This document shows positions 10,001-17,525 of a stretch of 64,000 nucleotides of DNA, piece after piece. The stretch spans positions 124,001 to 188,000 of the forward strand of contig NZ_JAMYJR010000013.1 of assembly GCF_024137025.1 (NCBI RefSeq), read 5' to 3'. Positions within the stretch are counted from its first letter, which is position 1. Each line of letters begins with the position of its first letter. The position numbers and the translations under genes were made by a program. The stretch comes from Paractinoplanes aksuensis (GTDB lineage Bacteria > Actinomycetota > Actinomycetes > Mycobacteriales > Micromonosporaceae). The notes beneath the pieces were generated by a model. The model was not told the DNA's origin and ran no database searches. It saw nothing but the letters and a program-made list of their open reading frames with translations.

Positions 10001-10983
10001 GCCACCAACGCTGTCCAGCGGCCCAGCCATTCCGGGTCGATCTCGAGCACCGGCACCGCGGTGCCCTCTTTCTCGCCGTGGCCGCCGAAAGGTACGAAGT
10101 CCAGGTCGCTGTTGGGAGCGCAGGCACGGGGGGCGGTCAAGGTGCCGGCCACCGTCCGAGCCCACGTCCGTTGCCACAGACGCTCGGGCAACGGCTGCAG
10201 GATCGCCGCCGGCCCGTGCCGTCCCCACTCGTGCAGCATCTGGCCGGCCAACCCGGACCGCCAGACCGGGCCGACACAGTCGCTGATGACGAGCACGATG
10301 CGCCGATTACTCGGATCGACGAGCCGGCCGGACGGTAACGGACGGCCCCGCCAGTCGGTCAAGCCGTCCTCGGACAGGCGGTGTTCGGCCACCTGCCGGA
10401 AAACGCCGGACTCGCGTAGCGCCGACACGATCCCCGCAGCCAGGTCCTGCCAGATCGCCATCGAGTCGGTGTGGTCGACGACCACGGCGGCGTCCAACCA
10501 GAGCCGGCTCGGCGGCCGCATCACCACCGGCCACGCGGAGCCGACCGGGTGGTCCGCGGCCAGCCGGGCGGTGGCCTCCTCGTCCAGCGACCCCAGACCG
10601 AACGACGGCACCCGGCGCAGCAGCGGACGCAGTGCTCGCTGAAAGGCGAGGCGGCCGTCCAGCGCGGTCGCCTTGGGAACGTCCTCCATCCGGGCCTCGC
10701 GCCCGCCCGCCGGACTCGCGGCCGGTGGCCGATAGATGTGCAGCGGCTGCTTCTCTCGCGGCTCCTCCGGCGGCCGCACGGGCGGAGGCTCAGGTATGGG
10801 GGAACGAGCCTGGGGGGCCGGAATCGGCTCGGGCCTGCGCGACTCGTCCGATGTCGGCGCCGGCGGCCGGGGTGACGCGGCCGGAGTGATCTGCGCGGCC
10901 AGCCAGAGGGTCTCGGCGAGTTCCCGCGGAGTGGGATCCACACCGCCCCGGCACAGCGCCTCGCGCAGATCCTCGAGATTCAT
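7081..10983 (-). CDS. SAV_2336-type protein: N-terminal helical domain, vWA-like, P-loop ATPase, TPR
   Basis: 1300 aa. Domains in order: a SAV_2336-type N-terminal helical segment (MNLEDLREALCRGGVDPTPR); a Pro-rich linker (about 40-100); a vWA-like domain with a metal-site-like DHTDSM near residue 168; a helical region; a P-loop NTPase (VTGRAGTGKSRLA near 570) with a Walker-B-like LLIVDHAD; and a long C-terminal run of about ten TPR-like helical pairs rich in Ala and Arg. The ATG at 10983-10981 overlaps the MoxR stop (ATGA). A long in-frame upstream extension only reads the MoxR gene out of frame and is rejected. Such proteins pair with MoxR ATPases and VMAP proteins, probably as the scaffold and sensor of the ternary system. 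Confidence 0.75.
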   Translation of the reverse strand: MNLEDLREALCRGGVDPTPRELAETLWLAAQITPAASPRPPAPTSDESRRPEPIPAPQARSPIPEPPPVRPPEEPREKQPLHIYRPPAASPAGGREARMEDVPKATALDGRLAFQRALRPLLRRVPSFGLGSLDEEATARLAADHPVGSAWPVVMRPPSRLWLDAAVVVDHTDSMAIWQDLAAGIVSALRESGVFRQVAEHRLSEDGLTDWRGRPLPSGRLVDPSNRRIVLVISDCVGPVWRSGLAGQMLHEWGRHGPAAILQPLPERLWQRTWARTVAGTLTAPRACAPNSDLDFVPFGGHGEKEGTAVPVLEIDPEWLGRWTALVAGGPSATAAVTWVSGRPPERAVAIPRPALSAAQRVRQFRAAASNEAYDLARYVALGDPAIEVIRYVHHAMFDRVQSAHLAEVLLSGLLHVEDSQRGLYRFVEGVPQLLIGTFSVSELLQAGRVRERVSAAVQQQSGHHGWFSALTPGAGDGVITDESRPFAITELARSHIERAESRLRRTSHPTAPPGTLPVTESSAPGPGPGVDLSRLLAPQKTAVSYVAPPALAGLMEWCADPAGAPAALVTGRAGTGKSRLAVELAARLSIEGWRTGWGRVPPGVGPALLIVDHADFELEPPPAPDPHVRTLFLARDTGGWTRDLDVRLAIGGFGSPADRTDLYHQAVTDLGIRIFPAGDPAMFRARRAVPGRLSDDDVTPLEVALAALHGLVGASATPAVEALVARERVHAEQTAVHAQVTFADPGQLDAYLAAAQLFGADSASEARTVAQLAGTVREYEGSRRIAAWLHQLYPGEADRYWSLLAAPVRERIVLPAVRRDPGLLNLLPSVSERQAGRALQLLVPACRVTPALTVPLWTATSREPALCARLLEVARSTGGLTAELLELARATVADASTSVAVLRAIVDEVPDVSTIFAGQSIDRARDLAEGYVRLAASSAPHRTALADAVRERGRIWEREGRDEMALRTADYEVGQRRGLLSAAPSSDEAVAALARALVTWAVRLDQAGQPLHAYSAIAEAVEYYQRLRSGPGATGPDEAYALAQQARILSRLGRIQEAADAAREAVARYRDLAETEPARHSAALADALLVEAAQARLRDQRDLAVAACAEAVERYEALAAADPPGHRARLAYARSAYGMDLGDLRSHEAGLAQLERAVVLYRELARSDLRQLPGLAAAQVGRGLLLAELERPDAAAEALGEAVKAYRQLPGQGNALAGALAVQAQVIALGGDLERAVALLTEACLLRDQLHAAEPLDVGLRAELINSYQSLSRLHDQRGDHNAAHRAALRARLLLDDEE

Positions 10984-11984
10984 CGTGGCGTCAGTGATTG
11001 CATCAGAGCCTGCTCCAGCGCCTCGCGGGTCGCGCTTCGGCTGAGGCCGGCCGTATGAACCAGATAGATGGCGTTGAGCAGTTGGTCGGTGGCGAGCGAC
11101 GACGGTTCCTGCTCGTCGAGGAACCGCTGGATGATGTCGCTGCTGTCCTCTTCCATATCGGGCAGGTGCGCGGCGACGATCGCCTTGAGTTTGGCCGCGC
11201 CGGGCCGCTTGATCTCGACCTGCACACAACGTCGCAGGAACGCCGGCGGGAACTCGCGCTCGCCGTTGCTGGTCATGACCACGACCGGGAACTGGCTGCA
11301 CCGCACGTGGCCGTTGCGGATCAGCGCCTGGTCGGCGCCGTCGGCCGTCTGGACCCGCGCCTCCGCGTACCGGTCGAGCTGACGCAGCAGCTCGGTGATC
11401 TCGTACTCGCCGTCCTCGAGCGCGGTGAGCAGATCGTTCGGCAGGTCCAGGTCGGCCTTGTCGATCTCGTCGATGAGCAGGACTCGCGGCCGTCGGCGGG
11501 GGAGCAGCGCGGTGCCCAACGGGCCCAGCCGCAGATAGCGGCCCAGGTCTTCGTCCCACGTCCGGTTGCTGCCCTCATTGCGGCTGGACGCGTATAGCCG
11601 GGCCAGCGGGTCGTAGTGGTAGAGCCCGTCCCCCAGCGTGGACTTGCTGGTCACCGTCCACCGCAGGACGCGCCCCAGGCTCAGCTCGTGCGCGATCGCC
11701 TTGGCCAGCGTGGACTTGCCGGTGCCGGGCGGCCCGGTGACCAGTAACGGGCGGCGCAGATAGAGCGCGGCGTTGACGAGTTTGACCGTCTCGGGATCGG
11801 GGCGATAATGCTCAGCGGCGCGGATCTCCTTGGGCCGGGTCTCCGGTACGAACGGCAGATCCTCGGCCGGATCGGCTTCGAACCCGCGCCAGGGCGGCGG
11901 TGCGGGCAGTCCGTCGATCAGATGATGCGGATCGCCCGATCCCTTGTATACGTACCACGCGTTGCTCTCGGTTTGGTTGGACAC
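10980..11984 (-). CDS. MoxR-family AAA+ ATPase
   Basis: 334 aa from the GTG at 11984 (GAGG five nt upstream; GTG at 11990 is an alternative). Walker A is GPPGTGKST at residues 84-92, Walker B VLLIDEIDKAD near 168-178, sensor 1 lies in VVVMTSNGERE, and an arginine-finger region in PPAFLRRC. All AAA+ residues appear intact. MoxR ATPases typically remodel or load vWA partners, and here the vWA-like protein is the next gene, coupled through ATGA. The gene starts about 10 nt after the trypsin-VMAP stop, so it belongs to the same four-gene operon. Function in defence or developmental quality control is predicted, not shown. Confidence 0.85.
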   Translation of the reverse strand: MSNQTESNAWYVYKGSGDPHHLIDGLPAPPPWRGFEADPAEDLPFVPETRPKEIRAAEHYRPDPETVKLVNAALYLRRPLLVTGPPGTGKSTLAKAIAHELSLGRVLRWTVTSKSTLGDGLYHYDPLARLYASSRNEGSNRTWDEDLGRYLRLGPLGTALLPRRRPRVLLIDEIDKADLDLPNDLLTALEDGEYEITELLRQLDRYAEARVQTADGADQALIRNGHVRCSQFPVVVMTSNGEREFPPAFLRRCVQVEIKRPGAAKLKAIVAAHLPDMEEDSSDIIQRFLDEQEPSSLATDQLLNAIYLVHTAGLSRSATREALEQALMQSLTPR

Positions 11985-11994
11985 AGGCACCTCG

Positions 11995-13707
11995 TCAGCT
12001 CGCCGCGAAACCCAGGCGCACGAGGCGCCGCCGGGCATCGTCGCGCAGCAGCGCCAAGCCGCTGCCGCAATGGGTCGGGTCTCCACTGGCCACGGCCTCG
12101 GCTCGCAGCTCGCGTATGCGATGAGCGACCTGGTCGAACGTCACGCCGCGAAGACGGTCGGTCAAATTTTCCGCGAACAACCGGCCCGCGCAAGCTTCAT
12201 GGCCGGCGCTGTCGCCGGGCGAGCACTGACCCCGCCGCCATATCAGCACCGGCGGCCCGATCTGGACCGCCTCGCCGACATGCTCGGGCGCACTCCATTG
12301 ACAAGTCAGGCCGATTACGAGCGGGCCGTCCGGCCCTTCGAACAGCCAGCCCTGGAAGGCGTCAGTCGTCGTGGGCGCCTCAGTGTGGTCGCGCCACCGC
12401 AGTTCGTCGCCGAGGTCGGCGAAGTGGTCCCGCAGCAGACCGGCCCGGTGGCTCAACCCCGCTGGGTTGGCGTGATTGAACCAGTGCAGGTCTCGCACCA
12501 CGACCGGGCGCGAGATGCCCAACCGGGCCCGGGCCTCGGCCAGGTTCATCCAGTCCTCGACCGGCTCGGACAGGAAATCGGAAGGCAGGACGAACTCGAC
12601 GGTGAACACGCGCAACGGCATCTGGACCACGGCGTCGTGGAGCGCGCTCTCTACGGCGGAACGCCACTCTGTCGGCAGGAGCCCGTTCGCCTCGGCGACC
12701 ACTTCGCCGAGTTCCCCGTCCGCGTCGGTGACGAGCCAGACCTTCAGGTCGTACGTCGCGATCTTGCGCGCCGCTGTCGCCTCGAGCTTGACGACGATTG
12801 CGCCCTCGTGGGCTGGCTCGGTGACCACTGTCGGGATTTCGCCGGAATACAGGTGGGCGCCGTGCCAGTGCCGCGCCTCGGCGGTGCCGATCTTGACGAG
12901 CAGCCCCGCCAGGTTGTAGCGCATTTCGTCGTCGTCCAGCATGGTCGTCTGGACGACCAGCGACTCGACCACACCGGCCAGCGTGCTCAGGTTGCCGGGC
13001 ATGCTCGGCACCTTGGCTCGCATCATAGTGAGTAACTGCCGGATCCGGGCCTGCGGCAGTTTGGCTGCTGCCACTACCGCGCGCAGCTCGGTGTAGGCAT
13101 GCGGTGTCAGCGTGCCGAGCGGAATTATCCCGTCGAGTGCGGGACAGACCTCAGCTATATGCGCCACCGGCACGATGGCCCCGATCCGCTCACTGCGGGC
13201 GGCCTTGCGCACCATGCCGACTACCTGCTGGGTGTTCTGATGACGGGCCGCAGCGCCGCTGAAGCCTTCCTGCAGCCACGGGCCGAACGCCTCCTCAGCC
13301 TGCTGTACCTGGACGTCGCCGCCGAGGTACTGCTGCGGTCCGGAATGGAAGCTGGTGTAGACACCGCTTTCCTCATAGCTGCGCGGAAATCCGTAGGCGT
13401 CGAGGGTCTCGCCACTGTAGATTTCCAGTGCGGCGTGCGGCGCGAGCGGAGCGGGATCCACTCGTACGGGTGTGTCCAGCTCGAGCACGGCGACGTCGGC
13501 TTCATCGGCGGCCGGTGACCACCACGGCCCGGTGCGCAGCACGGTAGCATCGCGTGCCTGATCGCCGCCGAGCGTCACCTGCGCGCGGGAATGGTCACGC
13601 ACCACGTGCTCGCAGGTCACCACATGCCGGTCGTCGACCAGGAAACCACTGCCCCGCCGGTGCGCCGCCGGGATGTCGATCCGGGCCTGCCAGCGCGGCT
13701 CACTCAT
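11995..13707 (-). CDS. trypsin-like protease fused to a VMAP C-terminal domain
   Basis: 570 aa. The N-terminal 200 residues are a trypsin-fold protease with a full triad: His34 in VVTCEHVV, Asp71 in EADVAVLEL, Ser150 in GFSGAA. There is no signal peptide, so it should act inside the cell. Residues about 200-270 are helical. The C-terminal half resembles the VMAP-C domain (vWA-MoxR associated protein C-terminal), including FVLPSDFLSEPVEDW. In predicted ternary systems VMAP links the MoxR-vWA pair to an effector, and here the protease would be that effector. The start overlaps the Trypco1 stop (ATGA). Confidence 0.8.
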   Translation of the reverse strand: MSEPRWQARIDIPAAHRRGSGFLVDDRHVVTCEHVVRDHSRAQVTLGGDQARDATVLRTGPWWSPAADEADVAVLELDTPVRVDPAPLAPHAALEIYSGETLDAYGFPRSYEESGVYTSFHSGPQQYLGGDVQVQQAEEAFGPWLQEGFSGAAARHQNTQQVVGMVRKAARSERIGAIVPVAHIAEVCPALDGIIPLGTLTPHAYTELRAVVAAAKLPQARIRQLLTMMRAKVPSMPGNLSTLAGVVESLVVQTTMLDDDEMRYNLAGLLVKIGTAEARHWHGAHLYSGEIPTVVTEPAHEGAIVVKLEATAARKIATYDLKVWLVTDADGELGEVVAEANGLLPTEWRSAVESALHDAVVQMPLRVFTVEFVLPSDFLSEPVEDWMNLAEARARLGISRPVVVRDLHWFNHANPAGLSHRAGLLRDHFADLGDELRWRDHTEAPTTTDAFQGWLFEGPDGPLVIGLTCQWSAPEHVGEAVQIGPPVLIWRRGQCSPGDSAGHEACAGRLFAENLTDRLRGVTFDQVAHRIRELRAEAVASGDPTHCGSGLALLRDDARRRLVRLGFAAS

Positions 13708-14084
13708 TCGGGACCGGTGTTTTCGTCGTCATCGGCGTCCAACGACGGCCGGCCGGCTGCAGGTGACTGGCCCGACCAGGTCATGCGTACGACGATGTGC
13801 CCCTCGGCGGCTGTCTTGGCAAACACCGCGGACCCGGCTTCGGCCTTGAACTTGACGCCGAACTCGAGTTCGATCAAGTGGGGCGTGTCGTCCCCCGACC
13901 TCAAGGTGTCGAGGGCCTTGATCGCGATGCCGCGCACGCCGTTCAGCGCCTGCTCGAGCGTCTCACGCGCTTTGAACATCCGCCCGTCGAACGACACCTC
14001 GCCAAAACCTGTGTCAGGGGCATCGATCTCGATCATCACGGCGCTGCCGTCGTCGGCTTGAACCTGCATGAGCTCGCTTGGCAC
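13704..14084 (-). CDS. Trypsin-co-occurring domain 1 (Trypco1, CU044_2847-type) protein
   Basis: 126 aa from the GTG at 14084-14082, chosen because GGAGGG lies six nt upstream; an ATG 36 nt earlier would read through that ribosome site. The protein is compact and alpha/beta (VMIEIDAPDTGFGEVSF, then LIELEFGVKFKAEAG) with an acidic tail. This matches the small Trypco1 family that is almost always encoded next to trypsin-fold effectors in conflict systems, possibly as an inhibitor or activator; that role is inferred. It is the first gene of the leftward operon and its stop overlaps the protease start. Confidence 0.75.
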   Translation of the reverse strand: MPSELMQVQADDGSAVMIEIDAPDTGFGEVSFDGRMFKARETLEQALNGVRGIAIKALDTLRSGDDTPHLIELEFGVKFKAEAGSAVFAKTAAEGHIVVRMTWSGQSPAAGRPSLDADDDENTGPE

Positions 14085-14309
14085 GTCTGTCCCTCCAGGA
14101 GGCATCAGTGACGTGAGCATCCTCTGCCGATCGTCATAGCGCTATCAGCTATTTGTCCGGTGTGCGTACCGGATGAGGTGGCTAGCGACAGCGCTTCGCC
14201 GACTTGTTTGCGTAGTCCTGGCGACGCCAGTAGATCGAGTTCTACGGACGCGAACCGAATCGACGTGGATCTGGCTTCGGTGCCAGCCCGAGGGCCGCTG
14301 TTGTCTAGA

Positions 14310-14327
14310 TTAGGTAGGCTTGCCTAA
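14310..14327. promoter_or_regulatory. iron-box-like (DtxR/IdeR-type) site
   Basis: TTAGGTAGGCTTGCCTAA is an imperfect palindrome with the TTAGG and CCTAA arms of actinobacterial iron boxes, but one base shorter than the usual 19-bp site. It sits just upstream of the broken HtaA-like gene, where an iron-dependent repressor would be expected to act. The shortened spacing may mean it no longer works. Confidence 0.5.
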
Positions 14328-14367
14328 GTTGACCTTAGGATTCGTCGCGGTCGAATTCCTACCACGA

Positions 14368-15868
14368 GTGGATCTGACTGTGCTCTTGCGACTTTCCGTG
14401 TCCTGGTCGCCCTTTTCGTTGCTGCGACTGTGGTTGCGGCGCTGTCCCCGGCCCTCGCGGCTGATGCCGGATTTACCCGGCAGCCCGGGCCGCGGACTGT
14501 GGCCGACGGAGGTGCTGTCACGTTCTCCGTCGAGTATCCGGGGGCGCTGTTCTATACCTGGTATCGCACGGACGCCAAGGGCAGCGTCCCGCTGCCCAAC
14601 AGCAATGCCGCCGATTACGCCTTCACCGTTTCCATCGTGGACAACGGTGCCACGTACTCGGTGCGGGCTTTTGATGCTCAGTTCGTAAAGCACAAGTCGG
14701 AGGAGGCGAAGCTGACTGTGACTCCAGTTGCCGCCGGCATTGTCGAGCCGCCGCGTGACGCTTCTGTGCAGGCATATCAGACGGCTCGATTCGCTGTCAC
14801 CGTCGGTGGCACCGGGCCGTTCACGTACCAGTGGCAGCGGCGGAAGGGCGGGGACTGGGCGGCGATCGCGAAGGCGACGGCGGCCGAGTACGGCTTCAAG
14901 AGCCGACGACGGCGCGCAGTTCCGCGTGGTTGTCGGCAACGGGCACGGGCCGGCGATCACCTCGGCCGCGGCCACGCTCAGCGTCGTCATGGTGGGGGCA
15001 GCCTCGAACCCGTCTCGCGGGCCAGTCTCGAGCTCGGCGTGAACAGCATCTATCAGGGTGGGAATCCGGCCAACGACGGCTGCAACTTCTTCTCCGCGGG
15101 CACCCAAGCGCAGTTCCAGGGCCGGCAGGGAAATGTGCGGATCGTGCACCGGCAGCCCGACGGCAGTGCCCAGGCTGTTTCGAATGCCACGAAGTGCATT
15201 CCGAGTGTGGGTTCGCTGCTCGATCAGCGGGCCTTGTTCACCGATGGCACCGGCACGGCCAACTCCGTGACCGGCGAGGCGACTCAGCGCTGGAGCGGGG
15301 TGTTCACCGCCAACGCGTACGCCGGAATGGTCACCTGGTTCTTGCAGGATCCGACTCTGACCATTGCCGAGGACGGCACCGGAACGCTCACCGCGACCGC
15401 CGGCGGGCTGGGTTCCGACCGTGACGATCCGAACCAGACGGTGCCGATTCCGCCGCGGGTCGTCACCGTGGCCACGTTCGATCAGGTGCGCCTGGATGCC
15501 GAAGGCGGCGTGCAGATCTCGCCGCAGTACACCGGGGTCGACTATTTCCCGCTCGTGGACGGTGTGCGGTCGGCCGCTTCGGCGATTCCGGCCGAGGTCA
15601 AGGCGCAGCAGCCGGACTGGGGATCGTGGCCCGAGTCGTTCGTCGATTTCCAGTACGAGACCGGGCTGTTCAGCTATTGGCACAGCAGTGGGCTGCACGG
15701 TGACGCCGACAAGCCGCCGTTCGAGTTCACCGCGCAGTTCGACTCCGCGCCGGTCGTCAAGGAGGTGCCGGTGATTCTGGCCAATCCGTCGACGACCGCT
15801 TCAGCGCCCTACGTCGAGGGCCGGGATCTCACCATCACGGCCGACCTCCCGGCCCAGCGTCCAGCCCA
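14368..15868 (+). pseudogene. broken HtaA-like heme-binding surface protein
   Basis: The reading frame breaks at least three times. The signal peptide (RVLVALFVAATVVAALSPALA) is open near 14400-14460 but has no start codon in its own frame; a GTG at 14368 lies in another frame. Two Ig-like repeats follow (GFTRQPGPRTVADGG, and VEPPRDASVQAYQ) until about 14902, where the frame must shift to read ADDGAQFRVVVGNG, then shift back near 15025. From there a heme-transport-associated (HtaA) domain is clear: WSGVFTANAYAGMVTWF and later FVDFQYETGLFSYWHSSG. At about 15865 the frame shifts into HmuT-like sequence. HtaA proteins capture heme at the cell surface. This copy is probably dead unless the shifts are sequence errors. 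Confidence 0.65.
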
Positions 15869-15897
15869 TCGCGACCGACCCGCAGCCCGATCTGCCG

Positions 15898-16740
15898 GTG
15901 ACCTATACCGACCTGACCGGCCAGCCGGTGACCACCACCGACACGAGCCGCATCCTGGCCCTGGACGCCGACGGGACGCTGGCCACCACCGTCTACGCCC
16001 TCGGCCTGGGCGACCGGCTGGTCGGGCGGGACGTCTCGACCGGCCTGCCCGAGCTGGCCAACCTGCCCCTGGTCACCCACAACGGGCACGAGCTCAACGG
16101 CGAGGCCATTCTCGACCTGCGGCCCACGGTGGTGCTGACCGACTACAGCATCGGGCCGCTCGAGGTCCAGCTGCAGCTGCGCGACTCGGGCCTGCCCGTG
16201 GTCATCATGAGCGACCAGCGGTCGCGGGCGCAGATCGGGCCGCAGATCGAGGCCGTGGCGACCGCCCTGGGGGTGCCGCGGCAGGGCCAGGAGCTGGCCG
16301 CCCGGGTGCTGCGCGAGACCGAGGCGGCGCGGGCCCGGGTGGCCGAGCTCGTGCCGGCCGATCCGGCGAAGCGGCTGCGGATGGTGTGCGCCGGCGCCGA
16401 ACAGACAGTCACCATGCCCGGCCGCCTCGGGCTGCCGGGCCGTGAGATTGTGCTCGACCCGATGCCCGAGATGTCGCCCGCGAACTCGCTCACGTTCTCG
16501 GTCGACGTGCCCGACCTCTGGCCTACTTTTCGTACGGCGGCCGAGGTGAGCCTACGACCCGTGCCGATCCGGCCGGGCGAGGTGTTCGCGGCCGGCACGC
16601 CCGAGGCGACCCGGTCCGCCTCGGCCTGGTCGATGCCGTGGCCCCAACTGGTCGTGCTGCTGCTGGTGGTGCTGGCCGGGCTGTGGGTGGCGTGGCGGGT
16701 GCGGGCCCGGCGACAGCGCCGCGAGGCCCCGAGCCAGTAG
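15898..16740 (+). pseudogene. chimeric remnant: HmuT-like heme-binding half joined to a membrane-anchor tail
   Basis: The open frame of 280 aa begins inside a substrate-binding-protein sequence typical of the heme ABC transporter component HmuT (TDTSRILALDADGTLATTVY, GRDVSTGLPE, LVTHNGHELNGEAILDLRPT, VVLTDYSIGP). It lacks its lipoprotein signal, which should precede about 15865. Similarity stops near 16390, about halfway through a normal HmuT. The rest (EMSPANSLTFSVDVPDLW) ends in one membrane helix (PQLVVLLLVVLAGLWVAW) and a basic tail, like the C-terminus of a wall-anchored protein. The simplest reading is a deletion fusing two genes of a heme locus. No permease or ATPase gene remains nearby. 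Confidence 0.6.
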
Positions 16741-16829
16741 GCGCTCCAGGTCGCGGCCATCGTGCGGGAGACGGTCCAGGCCGTGCTGAGCGCACGCGAC
16801 GAGAAGCCCGCGCCGCCCCCGAGGCCTGA

Positions 16830-17364
16830 TCAGAAGACGTGGCCGAGCAGGTCGATCTCGCCGGTCGGCCAGGTCGCCCCGCTCACCGGCCGCACCATCA
16901 TCTCGTGCGGGGTCACCGACCGGGCCAGACCGATCGTGCGATGGTCGTTGATCTTCACCCAGCTCAGCGGGTTGTCCACCCGCGCGAAGCCGTGGCGCCG
17001 GTAGAGGGCGTCCTCGTCGGCGAACAGGATGACGAAGTCCAGGCCGCACGCGGCGGCGTAGGAGGTCACCTCGTCGAGCAGGCGGCTCGCCAGCTTCTGC
17101 CCGCGACTGTCGGCCCGGACACAGAGGTCGACCACCCCGAACGTACGCAATATCCGGTCGCCGACCCGGATCACCCGGAGCTCGACGCCGAGTTGCGCCA
17201 GCACGGCCGGGCCGGCCGTGACGACGTACCGGAAATGGGGTGGGATCTTGAAGTAACTGCGCTCGGGGTAGCCGGGGAAACAGGCGCCGAGCAGGCCCTG
17301 GAGCGAGAGATGCAGGTCAGGGGGGTATCTCGGCCTCGGCCCACCGCTTCAGCTCGGTCGTCAC
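16830..17364 (-). pseudogene. GNAT-family N-acetyltransferase with a single frameshift
   Basis: The intact 3' part encodes a GNAT fold: VVDLCVRADSRGQKLASRLLDEV carries the acetyl-CoA pyrophosphate loop (RGQKLA), followed by DEDALYRRHGF. The natural N-terminus (from the GTG at 17364: VTTELKRWAEAEIPP) is in another frame and joins DLHLSLQGLLGACFPGYPERSYF after a run of six C (minus strand) near 17315; five would restore the frame. The length, 535 nt, is 3n+1, which fits one extra base. The protein would otherwise be a normal cytoplasmic acetyltransferase of about 177 aa; its substrate is unknown. A homopolymer sequencing error is possible. If only the downstream start at 17204 is used, a 124-aa fragment results. 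Confidence 0.6.
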
Positions 17365-17447
17365 GCGCAGACCCTAGCGTGAGAAACGGTCGGAGTCGGT
17401 CGGGTTTCTCCCCTTGCGCCGGCCGGCCCGCGATGATCGACATGGGT

Positions 17448-17525
17448 GAGCAGGAGCGGCCGGCCGAACGGGGGAGCGACGGCACACGAGCGGTGGCGTC
17501 GTCGTTGGGCCGCCCGCTCCTGCTC
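17448..17525. terminator. long inverted repeat at the STAND gene 3' end
   Basis: GAGCAGGAGCGG (17448-17459) is repeated perfectly as CCGCTCCTGCTC (17514-17525), with about 54 nt between the arms and partial further pairing inside. The right arm touches the stop codon of the leftward STAND gene. It could end that transcript, and it also faces the GNAT gene. Confidence 0.45.

Noticed and set aside
7081..11559. Extending the SAV_2336-type gene start to 11559
   Set aside because: The extra 190 codons read the MoxR gene out of frame. The ATG overlapping the MoxR stop gives a known domain start.
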